DNA of 64,000 nucleotides from contig NC_067477.1 in assembly GCF_947179515.1 (NCBI RefSeq), forward strand, positions 78,006,640 to 78,070,639, written 5' to 3'. Below are positions 11,717-23,365 of the stretch, piece by piece. Source of the stretch: Apodemus sylvaticus (Eukaryota; Chordata; Mammalia; Rodentia; Muridae). Both the position numbers and the translations under genes were made by a program. The notes under the pieces were generated by a model. It did not search any database and had not been told where the DNA came from. It was given only the letters and a program-made list of their open reading frames with translations. The first letter of the stretch is position 1, and the number at the start of each line of letters is the position of its first letter.

Positions 11717-12126
11717 AAGAAGGGTAATTGTTGCCGGTTGGTGGTGACTCACGCCTGTAATCCCAGCACGCTGGGAGGCAGAGGCAGGAGAATTTCTGAG
11801 TACAAGGCCAGCCTGGTCTACAGAGTGAGCTCCAGGACAGCCAGGGCTATACAGAGAAATCCTGTCTCGAAAAAACCCAAATCAAAGAGGGAGGTGATTG
11901 GAGAATGGGTGTAGAGAATAGGCTTATGGGACCTATGGGGTGGGGGGAACTGGGAAAGGGGAAAGCGTTTGGAATGTAAACAAAGAATTTAGAAAAGAAA
12001 AAAGAAAAAAGAGAAAAAAAGAAAAAGCCAAATCCAAAAAAACAAAACAAACCCCCCCCCAAAAAAACAAAAACAAAAAAATAAAAATAAAAATAAATAA
12101 ATAAATAAAAAAGAAGGGCAATTGTT
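11717..12126 (+). mobile_element. B1 SINE with an L1 3' end nested in its A-tail
   Basis: A near full-length B1 (11733-11880) with Alu-like body and Pol III A/B region. The outer target duplication AAGAAGGGYAATTGTT occurs at 11717-11732 and 12111-12126 (one mismatch), so everything between belongs to the B1 locus. Within its A-tail lies a 3' L1 fragment, listed separately. The tail continues to 12110 as A-rich (AAAT)n and (AAAC)n sequence. Confidence 0.9.
11884..12021 (+). mobile_element. L1 3' fragment inserted in B1 A-tail
   Basis: Sequence matching the older L1 3'UTR (reverse complement of about 28220-28330), ending in A-rich sequence. It is flanked by AAAAACCCAAATC (11871-11883) and AAAAAGCCAAATC (12022-12034), a 13-bp target duplication with one mismatch. 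It must be younger than the host B1. Confidence 0.8.
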
Positions 12127-13506
12127 CCTCTGATTAAATCTTAACCATGTGTTTTTTTAGCCTTTGGAATTGTTTTGCAGGATGTTGTGAAAGATCTTGG
12201 ATTTGGGGACTCTATGAGCCATAGAACACTGTGAGCAGAGCTTAATGGGCTATCCTGGTGATAGATTAGAAGACGACGCTAAGAGAAGCTTAGGTAAAGA
12301 AGGGCTGGCTCTTAAAGTTTCAGGGGGGAAGAAATACTGGATCTTGAACTGGTGTCTGATACTCTGTCAAAGAATCTGACTGTTCTCTTCCCTTGTTCTG
12401 ATGTCATGAAATATCTCACAATGGCTTATAAGTTTATTGCTGTTCTCATTGTGATGAAGAAAGTGGGTTGGGGTGGAAAATGGATTATTTGTCAGGGTCA
12501 TGATGCTTTTTGCAGCAAAAGATGGATATACACTAGAAATCCTTGATGGCAAGATTAGTCAAGTGCTTTCCTCCTTCTTGCCACAAAACTGCACCCTCTA
12601 CCTGCAAAAGAAAAGATTCACCTGGACCCTAAGAATAAAGGACATAGGTCTGTGGAGCAAACATCAGGTCTGTGGAAAGGGTCTGGATCTGAAGAGAAAG
12701 ACTAGAATGGTGGTCAGCAATACTACATAATGAGTTCATTAAAAAATATTGAATACTGCTAGACTTTAAGCCAAAGACAGCAATTCTCACCCAAGACATG
12801 AACTGGTGCTGACTTGAGGAGTGATGCCTCATGTCTCAATAAGCTCCCAAACCTTTTGAGAATAATTCTGAGAGAAACTATATGTGATATTAGTAGGTTC
12901 TCATTAAAATGGAGACTTCATCCCCCTCAAATGACATCCCAGACACTTTATAATCCAGCTTATGATTTCAGCCTTTGCTTCCAGTCTCCTTGAACTGCTT
13001 AAAGGACATTCAGGAAGGAACCCTCAAGGCCCAGTGATCACCAAGCTCTCTCCCAAGCAGTTCTGCCATGATTCTGGAGTGTTCAGATATTCCAAGCAGG
13101 GAAGCTAAATCAACACATGGACCTTGGATGGAATGCTGGTTTATCTTTCTCACTACCTATGTGGCAATGAACAAGTTCATTAAAATCTCTGTGCCTCAGA
13201 GGCCCCAGCAGTGAAATCCAGTTGGTGCTAGTAAAATAAAGGGTTGGTCTCTTGATCAGTGTGTCTTCATTTTGAGTCACAATATCTCTGAAAGTCCCCA
13301 GATTTTCCAATATTGTCAAGAACTTTACATCTGTGCTTCTATTTTTATGACAAAAGCCATAACAAAGTCATGTCATCTAGATGAACATGACACTCCAGCA
13401 GTGTGTATTTATGTTCCCAATTAGGTGAATTCTGGTGACACCTCACATCAAGCCACGAAGTTTCTAGCAGTTCAAGTTGAGAAAACCACTGGAAACATGA
13501 TGGCTA
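12127..13506. other. Unassigned DNA
   Basis: About 1.4 kb without a recognisable gene or repeat. ORFs are all under 86 codons. Confidence 0.45.
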
Positions 13507-13558
13507 GAAAAGGGGATATCATTTGAAATGTAAATAATTTATATCGAATTTAAAAAAA
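13507..13558 (+). mobile_element. Very short L1 3' end, plus strand
   Basis: CTAGAAAAGGGGATATCATT, then TTGAAATGTAAATAATTTATATCG and a short A-run, match the reverse complement of the young L1 extreme 3' end (33011-33060). Only about 50 bp survive, so this is an extreme 5' truncation. Confidence 0.8.
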
Positions 13559-13589
13559 GAAAATTCAATATGGAGAACATAAATGTACA

Positions 13590-13640
13590 CAAACACACAT
13601 ACACACACACACACACATACTCTCGCACATACACATACAA
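13590..13640. repeat. CA/TACA-rich microsatellite
   Basis: Imperfect (CA)n and (TACA)n tract. Confidence 0.8.
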
Positions 13641-13721
13641 AACATACCAACAAATAAATAAATGTAAAAAAAGTCTAATAACGTAATTGCTCCTTTCTTT
13701 ATTGAATGATTCCAGAGAAGG

Positions 13722-13963
13722 AAGAAATGACTTGCTAGGGGCTTGGGACATCGCTCAGTGATTAAAAGCACTAACTGCTCTTCCAGACAACGTAGATCCA
13801 ATTCCCAGCATCAACATAGCATCAACATGGCCATCTTTAACTATCTGTAACTTTAGTTTCTTCTGGTCTTCATGGGTATTAGGCAGTCATCCAGATAAAG
13901 CAACCATATACATAAAAATAAAAATAAATTTTAATTATTTTAATAAATAAAAAAAGAAATGAC
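13722..13963 (+). mobile_element. B3 SINE with 10-bp target duplication
   Basis: tRNA-derived head (GGGACATCGCTCAGTGATTA with A-box), body with 'aattcccagcat', and an A-rich (AAAATAAA) tail. Flanked by AAGAAATGAC at 13722-13731 and 13954-13963. Moderately diverged. Pol III promoter boxes are only partly conserved. Confidence 0.85.
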
Positions 13964-13998
13964 AGATCAGGCATGATAGTGAACAACATTAATCTCAG

Positions 13999-14000
<2 letters not shown>
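13964..14000 (+). mobile_element. B1-like left end cut off by an AT microsatellite
   Basis: The words 'caggcatgatagtgaac' and 'attaatctcagca' match the first ~35 bp of a B1-type SINE. The element then stops abruptly at the AT tract. Too short for a firm call. Confidence 0.5.

Positions 14001-14063
<63 letters not shown>
14001..14063. repeat. (AT)n microsatellite
   Basis: Uninterrupted AT dinucleotides for 63 bp. Confidence 0.98.
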
Positions 14064-14065
<2 letters not shown>

Positions 14066-14325
14066 CAATGTTAGATCAAAAGTTTCCCATGTCTATAATG
14101 TGTATGCTAAATTACAATGTAATAGATTCACATAAAAATAGGTGTAAAAAATGCACACTTAGATTCAGAATGTCAGGTAGTGTTTTGGTTAAAGAGAAGC
14201 TAAAGGAATGTAGCACCTGAAGGACACATTGCTGTGACTAGCCTCAGAGAATCCTGTAGGGGGTGCAATATCACACATACTTCAGTGCTAGGGACCGAAA
14301 GGGGGCATCCAACTCTAAATAGCAA
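14064..14325. other. Unassigned spacer
   Basis: Nothing recognisable. Confidence 0.4.
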
Positions 14326-14327
14326 TT

Positions 14328-14384
<57 letters not shown>
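14326..14384. repeat. (TTTA)n microsatellite
   Basis: About 14 TTTA units. Complementary to the (AAAT)n tract at 14605-14667, with about 220 bp between them. Confidence 0.97.
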
Positions 14385-14602
14385 ATTTATTTGCAACCAC
14401 CTGGACTAGGTTGGTCCATTAACCATGACAGTAACTCACCACAGCAATGAGTGCCATACATTAGATTTCAGACTCATGGCAGTGGTTGGTGGATGCAACC
14501 GGAAAATGAAAACATGAAACAAGGACAATGGCAGCTTTATTTGAGGAATATTTCCTGGGTCCCAGGAATGCTCTCAACATGGTACAACCATTGTTTCTTT
14601 CT

Positions 14603-14604
<2 letters not shown>

Positions 14605-14643
<39 letters not shown>

Positions 14644-14667
14644 AATAAAATAAAATGAAATAAAATA
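14605..14667. repeat. (AAAT)n microsatellite
   Basis: AAATA units that shift to AAAAT and AAATG units at the right end. With 14326-14384 it forms an inverted pair. Confidence 0.97.
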
Positions 14668-15504
14668 AATCTAGGCTGTGGTCCCTCAGGGGGAAGAGGT
14701 GCCTGGGCATGGGCCCGCCTAGGCACTCCCTTCCCCCACACTGCTGTGCCACACTCTTCAAACCCCTCTCTCTTTTTTTTGTGACCCTTTCATTGGTACT
14801 GATACCCAGGAACAAACACATCATCTGTATTTTGATAAGACAAGATACTAGAAGAAAAAACCTTGACCATCAGGATCTGGCCCAGTGGGGCACCAGCCAT
14901 CATCCCAGATACCGACTAGCAATTCACACTCCCAGACACATCACCATTTTGGGGTGCCTCGCTGCTTGCCACCTAGATCTGGTTGTACTTCTAGGGGGAA
15001 GAATTCTTGTAGTCTGATCTCTTACTGCCACAAGTATCCTGCCAATACTCGGATGCTCTCTATGGATCACTGTGGGCTATGTCTTTCCTCTCACAACCTA
15101 CCAGAGAACTAGACTCTGGAAGATCATCCAGCAGCAGCTCTTACTTTGATACACACTTGAGTCACCTTGAAGTTCTGCCCTCCCCACCCTCCAACCCCCA
15201 CCCCCACCAAATAAATGTCTGGGCTCTGTAATCAAATCGCAAGCATTTGCTTATGGTGCAGATGCCACAGACCCAGGGACCAAAGCTTGAGAAAATCTAG
15301 TGTGGAGCCTCACGACTCCATCACACTACAGATGAGGTAACTGGGCAAGAATTCAGCCTAGCACCACCTTTTACGCCTTCCATCAGAATCAGCATGACCT
15401 CCGGGGTTTATTACAGTTATAGACATTCTACTAGAGATTCTAGGATGCCTTTAAAAGCACCGATGTTGGTGCTTGCCCCCTTCCTCAGAGATGCTAATTA
15501 AGCA

Positions 15505-15505
<1 letters not shown>
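14668..15505. other. Unassigned DNA
   Basis: A GC-richer patch at 14690-14720 and C-rich stretch at 15175-15210. Could hold an old LTR, but I cannot name it. A 102-codon ORF at 14709-15017 shows no domain. Confidence 0.4.

Positions 15506-15545
<40 letters not shown>
15506..15545. repeat. (GT)n microsatellite
   Basis: About 20 GT dinucleotides. Confidence 0.97.
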
Positions 15546-15546
<1 letters not shown>

Positions 15547-17360
15547 CCCAGGCATGATTTTAGATTTTTTCTAAGCAACTCTAATGTGCAGCCACACTGG
15601 CTTTTGAGTGATCCATTGACATTCTTTTGCAACACAACAATTTATTATAAGAGATGTTCTTCTAGAAGGAAAAAGAATGATCGTGATATTTATTAAATTG
15701 ACAAAGAGGCGGAAAGGAGGGAATAGCATTGTGTGAGAGATGTTCATTTTAACCAAGATATTTTGCAGCTGTAAAACACTGAAGAATAAAAACAGAATCG
15801 TTTTTTAATCCCAACAAGCACTTCTGCAGTGCTGATGTGCTGACCCAGCAGAGGATTCAGGCAGGAAAACACTCTTCCGAATGATTGCTTGTTCTGCGTC
15901 GGAAGTGCTTCGCTTCGGCTCTTTTCCCTCTGGAGTACTTTGCCCCTTGCCTTGTTTTGAATTTTAGTAGCTGCATTCCTTTAGACAGTTAGTCCAATTC
16001 TCTGCACTTCAAGTTTCTCAACTAGAGATTAAGAAGAATATCTAGTTTACAGTGTGTGAGGATTGAACTTGATCCCACGTGAAGTACACAGGTACAGTTA
16101 GCATGGAGAGAACACAGAAAACAGCTTTCTTTGCAGAGCTCCACAATCAGGCATCTCAATGATTAAGTAGCTAGCCATCTGTAATGCCCTCCCCCTCACC
16201 TGCTAATCTCTTTTTTGTGAGGTGAGTAAGCTCTGCCTTCTACAGGAAGCCACAAATATTCTTCAGCCCTCAAACTGGAATTAAGGCTGCACCTAGACCA
16301 AAGAGGCTGGTACTTGAAAGGTAAGCACAGAAATTGTTCCTCAGGAAGGTTTCCAGTACCATTAGCAGGCTGTAGATTCACCAGCAGGCAACCCTCCACA
16401 TCTTACTTTATTAGAAAGTTCAGAATGGTAACCCAGGCAGAAAGGGTGCAGTGTGGCATTTTAAGGGCTAAGCACTAATTTTTCACCAGTGAAGAGGGTG
16501 GGTTGGAAAAGGCAGATTCTTCCATCCAATTCCCTGAGTGCTTGTTGGACCTAGGAACAGAGAGGAATGGAAAGGGAAGTATAACTCATTTTTTTGTGTG
16601 TGTGATGTATTCCTCTTGCCCCCATGTTTGAAAAGATAGCTCTTTTAAAAGAAGCTTTGCGATGTTTCAAAAATGCTCAGAGGCATTTTATAGCTTGAAG
16701 TCAATATTCCTTATATACTGATGAGGTACTTTGGGGGAAATAATTAGCTCTCTGCAACTAGTTAATTAAGAGATATTGCAGTATCTTGGCCTCAAGCATT
16801 AAGTAAGTCTAGCTGATAAGATGGAAATTGACAAATAATAGGATATACAGGACACTAGGGGACAATGTGTCACTCACTTAGGAATTTGTTTTTCCAATTA
16901 ACACATGAGCTTGTCAGAGAATATTATGGATGGGTCCTTCTGGCGGCCCAATTACAGTCAGGAATATGGTATTTCAAAATGTAGCAAAACAACAAATTCC
17001 ATTGTTTTCCCTTTTTTTTTGGGTATTCAAATTACTCAATAATGTCAAGGATCAGGTTAATGGTGACATACTGCTTGGGTGTGCCATCTGCAGTATTCAC
17101 ATTAGCAGACAATTTGTGTAGATTCCTAAAAGAAACCATCTCCTTTGAACAAACATAGCCATTGCCCTTGTGCCAGCATACCCCCTATTTGAAGAGAACC
17201 CAGACTGGAATCCAGTTATATCTCCCCTTTGGAAAAAGGCAGTCAGCGTGCATGGCAAATTGTCATCTTTCACCCACCCATCCTATTCCTCCTTCTCAGG
17301 TCAAAAGGAGATTTGACTTTAGAGAATGAGTCCTTCGGAGGGTGTAGATAAATCTGTGGT
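15546..17360. other. Unique DNA, candidate non-coding regulatory sequence
   Basis: No repeat recognised for 1.8 kb. The part at 16730-16960 is AT-rich with TAATTA, TTAATTAA and GATAAG words, which are transcription factor-like sites. Function unknown. Confidence 0.35.
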
Positions 17361-17361
17361 A

Positions 17362-17408
<47 letters not shown>

Positions 17409-17410
17409 AT
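17361..17410. repeat. (AAAT)n microsatellite
   Basis: About 12 AAAT units. Confidence 0.97.
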
Positions 17411-19228
17411 GTATTGAGATGGAGAGGCCCAGGAATTGAACTTACTATAGCAGACAAGGAAAGAAGGAGGGAAGAAGGGAGAATTGTCTTTACAGAGAAT
17501 GTACCAGATTATTTCCCATTACCTTTGAAATGGAGGATGATTGCTAAGTACAAGGTTCTGTCTGTTCACCTGCCCATAATACAATGCCGTTTTAAATGTT
17601 GTCAAATATCTTCTCAGATCTAGATATTCTATATCAAGAGACTATTATTTTCTCCAAAATTCTGAGATGTCTGACTCATGTCCACCATAAGACTTTGATG
17701 TGTGAGTCCTGGGGAGCATATATTGGTTGTTGACTGTGGGAATCTTTCTGCATAACTACTTCAGCAACAGTGAGATATATTCCCTGTTGTACCAAAGCCG
17801 GGATAGCTCTAGAAAGTTCTCAGTCCCAGATCAGGTTCCATTCTCATTGTATACTCTAAAACTTCGAGGTGGTGCAAACAAGCAAGATAAATTTTGCAGA
17901 AGCAAACATGACAGTCAGCAGGTAAAGGGCAATAACCCATTGATTGCTTCAGCTATTTCTCTACACGATTCTATTCTAGGTATCAAGTGAAGTCATGCTT
18001 GGCAATTAGACAATACAATCAGTGCTTTAAATAAATCACTAAATAAATCAATGTATCAGTTGTTAATAATTGGTCTTTTCTCCTTTATACTATTACATAG
18101 TCCTAAATTTTGCCTATTCTGTGCATTCAGTGCTATCTGTATGTATGGTTTAATGATCAACCATTTGGCCTTGGACAACCAATCAATGTCTTCTTCCTGG
18201 GGGAAGGGCACCTCTCCCTTTCCTAGCTTTCCTTTGTTGCCTATTGTACACTATGTGGGGCTGAAGTTACATGTGCTTTTTTATGTTAAGTTTAACATTG
18301 ATGTTATCCTTACCCAGCTCATGTTTAGGCTGTCATAGTAAGACTTCATAGTTGTAACTTCTGATGTTACTAGGATACAGGATCTCATAGCAAAGCCCAT
18401 GATCCATGATCTGATGGCTCTTAGACTATTTCCATCCCATCTTCTGCAATGTTCCTTGAGCCTGAGGTTCAGAAGTATAAAACCGCAATGTTATTATTTC
18501 ATAATTCTACTCATTAAAACTCTGACTCTGATCTCACCAAGTTAAAACTGAGACATTGGCTAGACTACATCCCATTTATCAATCCTAAACTGGACATTCC
18601 TAGCATTTCCCACCTTTCAGAGCACCCAACACACTTGATCAATAACTTCCACCATCCATCTTCAACATCAAAAACTCAATGCAAGTCATCACTGTGACAT
18701 CCTCCTATGGCTCACTCTTACACTGAAAGAAACCCTCATAGCTACACTTGGGCAATTTTGATAAGTAAGCAAAATTTCCTCCACTGGAAAATATCCGTGT
18801 CAAGGTCAATTCCATCTGCAATTTTAATTTTGCTTCACTGTATAAAGTAGTATATTCACAGGTGTGTGGAGTGGATAGAAGAATTCTTCTGCCTACTACA
18901 CAAGAGATCTAAAACCTCTTGTCAAGTATGCAAACAGATGTCATAAATGTCAGTAGCATATAGGAAGGTAAACACAGTGATCAGGAAAGCATGACAAGTT
19001 GGAGCAAAAATAATCACAGATCACAGAAAGATCAGATGAAATGATTTACCCTAAGCAGAAAGTGATGCAGTAGAGGGAAAGGCTTATTTTTACATGGTAC
19101 TACTGGCATTGTGGGACCAGCCCAGGCGCTAAAAAAAATGTAGAAGTCCAGGTAAATTGTCACTGCTCGATGCTATGCTGTCCTTCAACCCATTGCCAAC
19201 TCTTTATTATCATCATTTGTTCTTCTTT
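17411..19228. other. Unassigned DNA
   Basis: The 95-codon ORF at 18051-18338 lacks a domain. The segment near 18350-18770 might be an old repeat but I cannot place it. Confidence 0.4.
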
Positions 19229-19229
19229 C

Positions 19230-19567
19230 CTATGTCATGGTGATGTTTTGCATATGCTTGGCCCTGGGAGTGGCACTGTTAGGAAGTATGACCTTGTTGG
19301 AGTAGGTGTGTCACTGTGGGTGGAGAGGGGCTTTAATACCCTAGTTCTAGCTGCCTGGAAGCCAGTATTCTGCTAGCAGCCTTCAGATGAAGATGTAGAA
19401 CTCTCAGCTCCTCCTGTACCATGCCTGCCTGGATGCTGCCATGCTCACACCTTGATGATAATAAACTAAGCCTCTAAACCTGTAAGCCAGTCCCAATTAT
19501 ATGTTGTCCTTATAAGAGTTGTCTTGGTCATAGTGTCTGTTCACAACAGCAAAACCCTAAGTAAAAC
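19230..19567 (+). mobile_element. Rodent MaLR LTR (ORR1/MT class), solo
   Basis: Reads through 'gcttggccctgggagtggca', 'ccttgttggagtaggtgtg', 'gaactctcagctcctcctg', an ATAATAAA-like signal near 19460, and ends 'aaaccctaagtaaaaca'. This order matches rodent LTRs related to primate MST/THE1. The start and class are by recall. No partner LTR or coding interior seen. Confidence 0.75.
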
Positions 19568-20279
19568 AGACATCTTTTTTAGTATTAATTTTTCTTAAAA
19601 GATAAGTAAAAGAAAATAATCAATGCATAATTGAAAAAGGTTTGCATTGGTGTTGTCTCCTGAGCTTTGTTCATACAAATACTTCATGTTGACAACATCT
19701 GGTATTACTATAACCTCAAGCATATTGATTTTACTCATCTATGAAAAATTTTTGTGACAGTTTTATGTGTATATTATCACCTCTTAGAAAAGATCAAACA
19801 CTGTCATGAACCCATAAACATTAAAATATATATAGATGGGTTGAGAAAAGTATAAGAAAATTGCCTCTAGGGAACAATAGGAAGCCAGTCTGAAAAGTGC
19901 AATCAAACCAATAACTGAGGAATAAACACTGAGGTTACTAGGGACACTGGTTGGCACCTGCTGATATATATACAAGCAGCTAGATTGTTCTACTGGCTGT
20001 GGTCCTGCCTTGAGCAGTTCTGTTCCTCCTAATTGAGATGGGTTTCAGCATTTGTGCAGTTCTGAGCAGAGTCAATTGTGACCTCAAGTTGCCGTTCTCT
20101 GCCTTTAGGTCAAAATTTGCTTTTCAACATTCACTGTTCTTCACTTCTATTTTGAGGTGTGTTTTTTAGAAACAAAGCAAAACAAACACAAAACTTTTCA
20201 CCACATTTGGTTTTTGGCTGTGTGCACACATGCATCACATGTGGGGGTCAGAACATAATTTGAAGGAGCCAGTTATTGC
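19568..20279. other. Unassigned DNA
   Basis: No recognisable element. A short ATATATATA stretch lies near 19826. Confidence 0.4.
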
Positions 20280-20543
20280 CTTGCACCATACTAGCAACTT
20301 AACAGCATACCTGAAAGCTCTAGAACAAAAAGAGGCAAGCATACCCAAGAATAGACTGCATAAAATAATTAAACTGAGGGCTGAAATCAATAAAATAGAA
20401 AAAAATGAACAATACAAAGAATCAATGAAACAAAGAGTTGCTTCTTTGAGAAAACTAACAAGATAGACAATTAGCCAAACAGGAAATCTAAAAGAAATGG
20501 AGAGTATTCCTTATAGATACCACTTACTAAAGTTAAGTCAAGC

Positions 20544-20629
20544 GATTGTGGATTTAGCTCAGTGGAAGAGCATTCGCCTAACAAATGCAAGGCCCTGGGT
20601 TTGATCCTCAGCTCTGGTGGTGGGGAGGC
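20544..20629 (+). mobile_element. ID SINE (BC1/tRNA-derived)
   Basis: GGATTTAGCTCAGTGGAAGA (A-box region) followed by 'caaggccctgggtttgatcct' (B-box region) and a short 3' end. It splits the old L1 at 20.3-22.4 kb, so it is younger than that L1. Flanks around 20529-20543 and 20630-20643 are weakly similar and may be a degraded target duplication. A/B-box words are close to intact, so Pol III transcription is conceivable but unproven. Confidence 0.9.
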
Positions 20630-20885
20630 AAGATTAAATTTAGATCAAATAAACAACATAAATAGACCTCTAACCCTTAAGGTATCAGAAACAGTCATTT
20701 ATAGCTCCCAACCAAAAAGTAAATAAAAAACCCCAGGAACAAATTATTTTAGCTCAGAATTTCACCAGACTATTAAATAATTAATGCCAATACACCTCAT
20801 TTTATTCCTACAAAACAGAAACACAAGGAACACTGTCAAATTCATTTATGAGAGCATAGTCACACTGGTACACAAAATGCACAAG

Positions 20886-20890
<5 letters not shown>

Positions 20891-20934
<44 letters not shown>
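20891..20934. repeat. (GA)n microsatellite inside old L1
   Basis: 22 GA units within L1-derived sequence. Confidence 0.97.
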
Positions 20935-20937
<3 letters not shown>

Positions 20938-22360
20938 ACAAACTGATATACCTTATAACCATAGATGTGAAAATACTCAACAAAATACAATCCAAACCAA
21001 AATACACATCAAAAAATCATCTACCATGATCAAGTAGGTTTCATCTCACAGATACATAGGTGGTTCAACATATGAAAATCAAGCAATGGAATCCACTGTA
21101 TAAAGAAAATGAAAGAAAAAATAACATGATCATCTCATTAAATGTTGAAAAAGCCACCATTTATAAAAATGCTTCCAGAGATATCACCATTCCTGATTTC
21201 AAGCTGTACTACAGAGCTATAGTAATAAAAACAGCATGGTATTGGTATAAAAACAGATACATTGATATATCAACATAAATCCACATACCTGTAAACACCT
21301 AATTCTTTATGAAGAAGTCAGAAATACATGATGAATAAGAAAAGACATCTGCAATAAATGGTGGTGGTCTACCTGGATGTCTGCATGTAGAATAATGCAA
21401 ATAGATCCATATTTATCAACTTGCATACATTTCAAGTTCAAGTGAATAAAAGATGTCAATATAAAATCAAATATATCAAACATCGTAGAAGAGAAAGTAA
21501 GGAATAGCCATGAACATATTGGCACACTAGACAATTTTCTGAACAGAACACAAATAGCACCAGCATTAAGATCAACCATTAACAGTGAGAACCTCATGAC
21601 ACTGAAAAGCTTATAAGGCAAAGGACACAACCGATAGTCCAAAATGGGAACCTACAGAATGGGAAAAGATTTCCACCAATTCTACATCCAATATAGAACT
21701 AATATCCAAAATATGTAAAGAACTCCAGAATCTAGTCATCAACAAACCAAATAATCCAATTTTAAAATGGGGTTTGGATCTAACAGAGAATTCTCAATAG
21801 ATTCTCTAATAGCTGAGAAACACCTAAAAGAAATGTTCAACATCTTTAGCCATCAGAGAAATGCAAATTAAAACAACTCTGAGATCCCATCTTACACCTG
21901 TCAGAATGGTTAAAATAAAAAAACACGAGTAATAGCTCATGCTGTCAAGGATGTGGAGCAGAGGGAACAATTCTCCATCGCTGGTGGACATGCAAACTTG
22001 TATAGCCATTATAGGAATCAATAACGCTGTTCTTCAGAAAATTAGAAAACTATCTCAAGACATAGCTAATTATGGTAATATAACTTATCATATACCCAAA
22101 AGATACTCCATCCTACCACAAGAACACTTACTTGCTCAACTATGTTCATAGCAGTTTTATTGATAATAGCCAGAAAGTGGAAACAAGCCAGATATCCCAT
22201 ACCAGAATTAGTAAAGAAAAATGTGGTACACTTACACAATGGAATATCATTCACCTGATAAAAACAATGACATCATGTAGAACTAGAAAACCATCATTCT
22301 GAGTGCAGCAACCCAGACTCAGAAAGGCAAACATAATATGAAGGATGCTTCTCTTTCTGA

Positions 22361-23365
22361 TGTCCTATTACCTTCATGTAATAATAATAACAATAAAATC
22401 CCCTTCTGAATTTTTAACCCTGCCTACCACTTTGCCATATAAGCCTTTCCCAACCGTGTTGTTCAATTAATTTCTCCTTAAGTGACATTCACCTCCATCA
22501 TAAATCATCAATGTTCACCAATGTTTCTGGGCCTTACCACATTCTGTCTGTCATAACTTTCCTTTGCTGGAACAATGAAAAGATAGCACAGAAAATATTA
22601 ATGGGCTCACAAGAAATCAGTGTTATTTTATCTAAGTTCTGGAAGCTATAGAGTGAGAAGGAGACAGAGTTTCCCTAAAAAACAAAACACATCTATTACT
22701 GATTTGTTGATCTTTCTTGTCTGTTAGTAGCCTCTGGTACATTCCCTTCTCCCAGAGCTGTAACAATTTGTCAGTGTATGGAGGTAACTGTCCAAAAGAG
22801 GCTACTGGATAAATGAGAAGACAGTATCCCTTTCTAATAAGAATCAACAACAACAAAAAAAACCTAAAATTTTCCATGGGTCTGAGATCAGGTATCAACT
22901 TTGCATAAAATAAGCCAGACTTTCCCCTTTTTACATGTCTGTATCTCAGCAGTTTCTGAAGCATAAGCACATATGATTGCCAGAGTCTCCAAGGTGTAAT
23001 GTTAACCATTCTGTTTATATTAGCAAATCTCCCATGATAACTTCAAATCTCATTTTATTTCTAAGATCATTAGTGTCTTCAAATATCAAATAATCATAAT
23101 GATAAGGAGTGTAAGTTTTATGTATTTCACACAGTGACTATCTGTATTAGGACATTAGTTCAGCTGTTCAACCAGGACTAAATCACAGTGGCTGAGAGCA
23201 CAATAAAGGTCATTTCTCTTTAAATTCTACTGGGTTGATTCTGTAGAAGCAATACTCTACAAGGTGTAGTGGAGATTTGACCTCTACAATCACAATCAGC
23301 ATGCCCTGCTGTGACAGCCATGCCTCAGCCTGGGGACATCTTCAAACAGTGCACTGGAAGAGTGG
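22361..23365. other. Unassigned DNA
   Basis: A 125-codon minus-strand ORF at 22632-23009 has no domain or homology that I recognise. An (AAC/CAA)n-like stretch lies near 22845-22865. Confidence 0.4.

Larger units (their letters stand above)
20282..22360 (+). pseudogene. Old decayed L1 ORF2, plus strand
   Basis: Fragments in ORF2 order. The endonuclease-RT linker is at 20290-20470 (about 60 codons readable, 'YLKALEQKEA'-type words), RT at about 20990-21250, and the C-terminal region at 21650-22330, with several deletions and stops. It is interrupted by an ID element (20544-20629) and a (GA)n tract (20891-20934). Too diverged to be mobile. Compared with the young L1 ORF2 in this window it lacks much of the RT core, so deletions are large. 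Confidence 0.85.

Noticed and set aside
20544..20629. Possible tRNA gene
   Set aside because: The A/B boxes belong to an ID SINE, and the sequence does not close into a tRNA cloverleaf with acceptor stem.
22632..23009. 125-codon minus-strand ORF
   Set aside because: No domain, no recognised homology, and the frame includes a simple TTG/AAC-like tract. Most likely chance.
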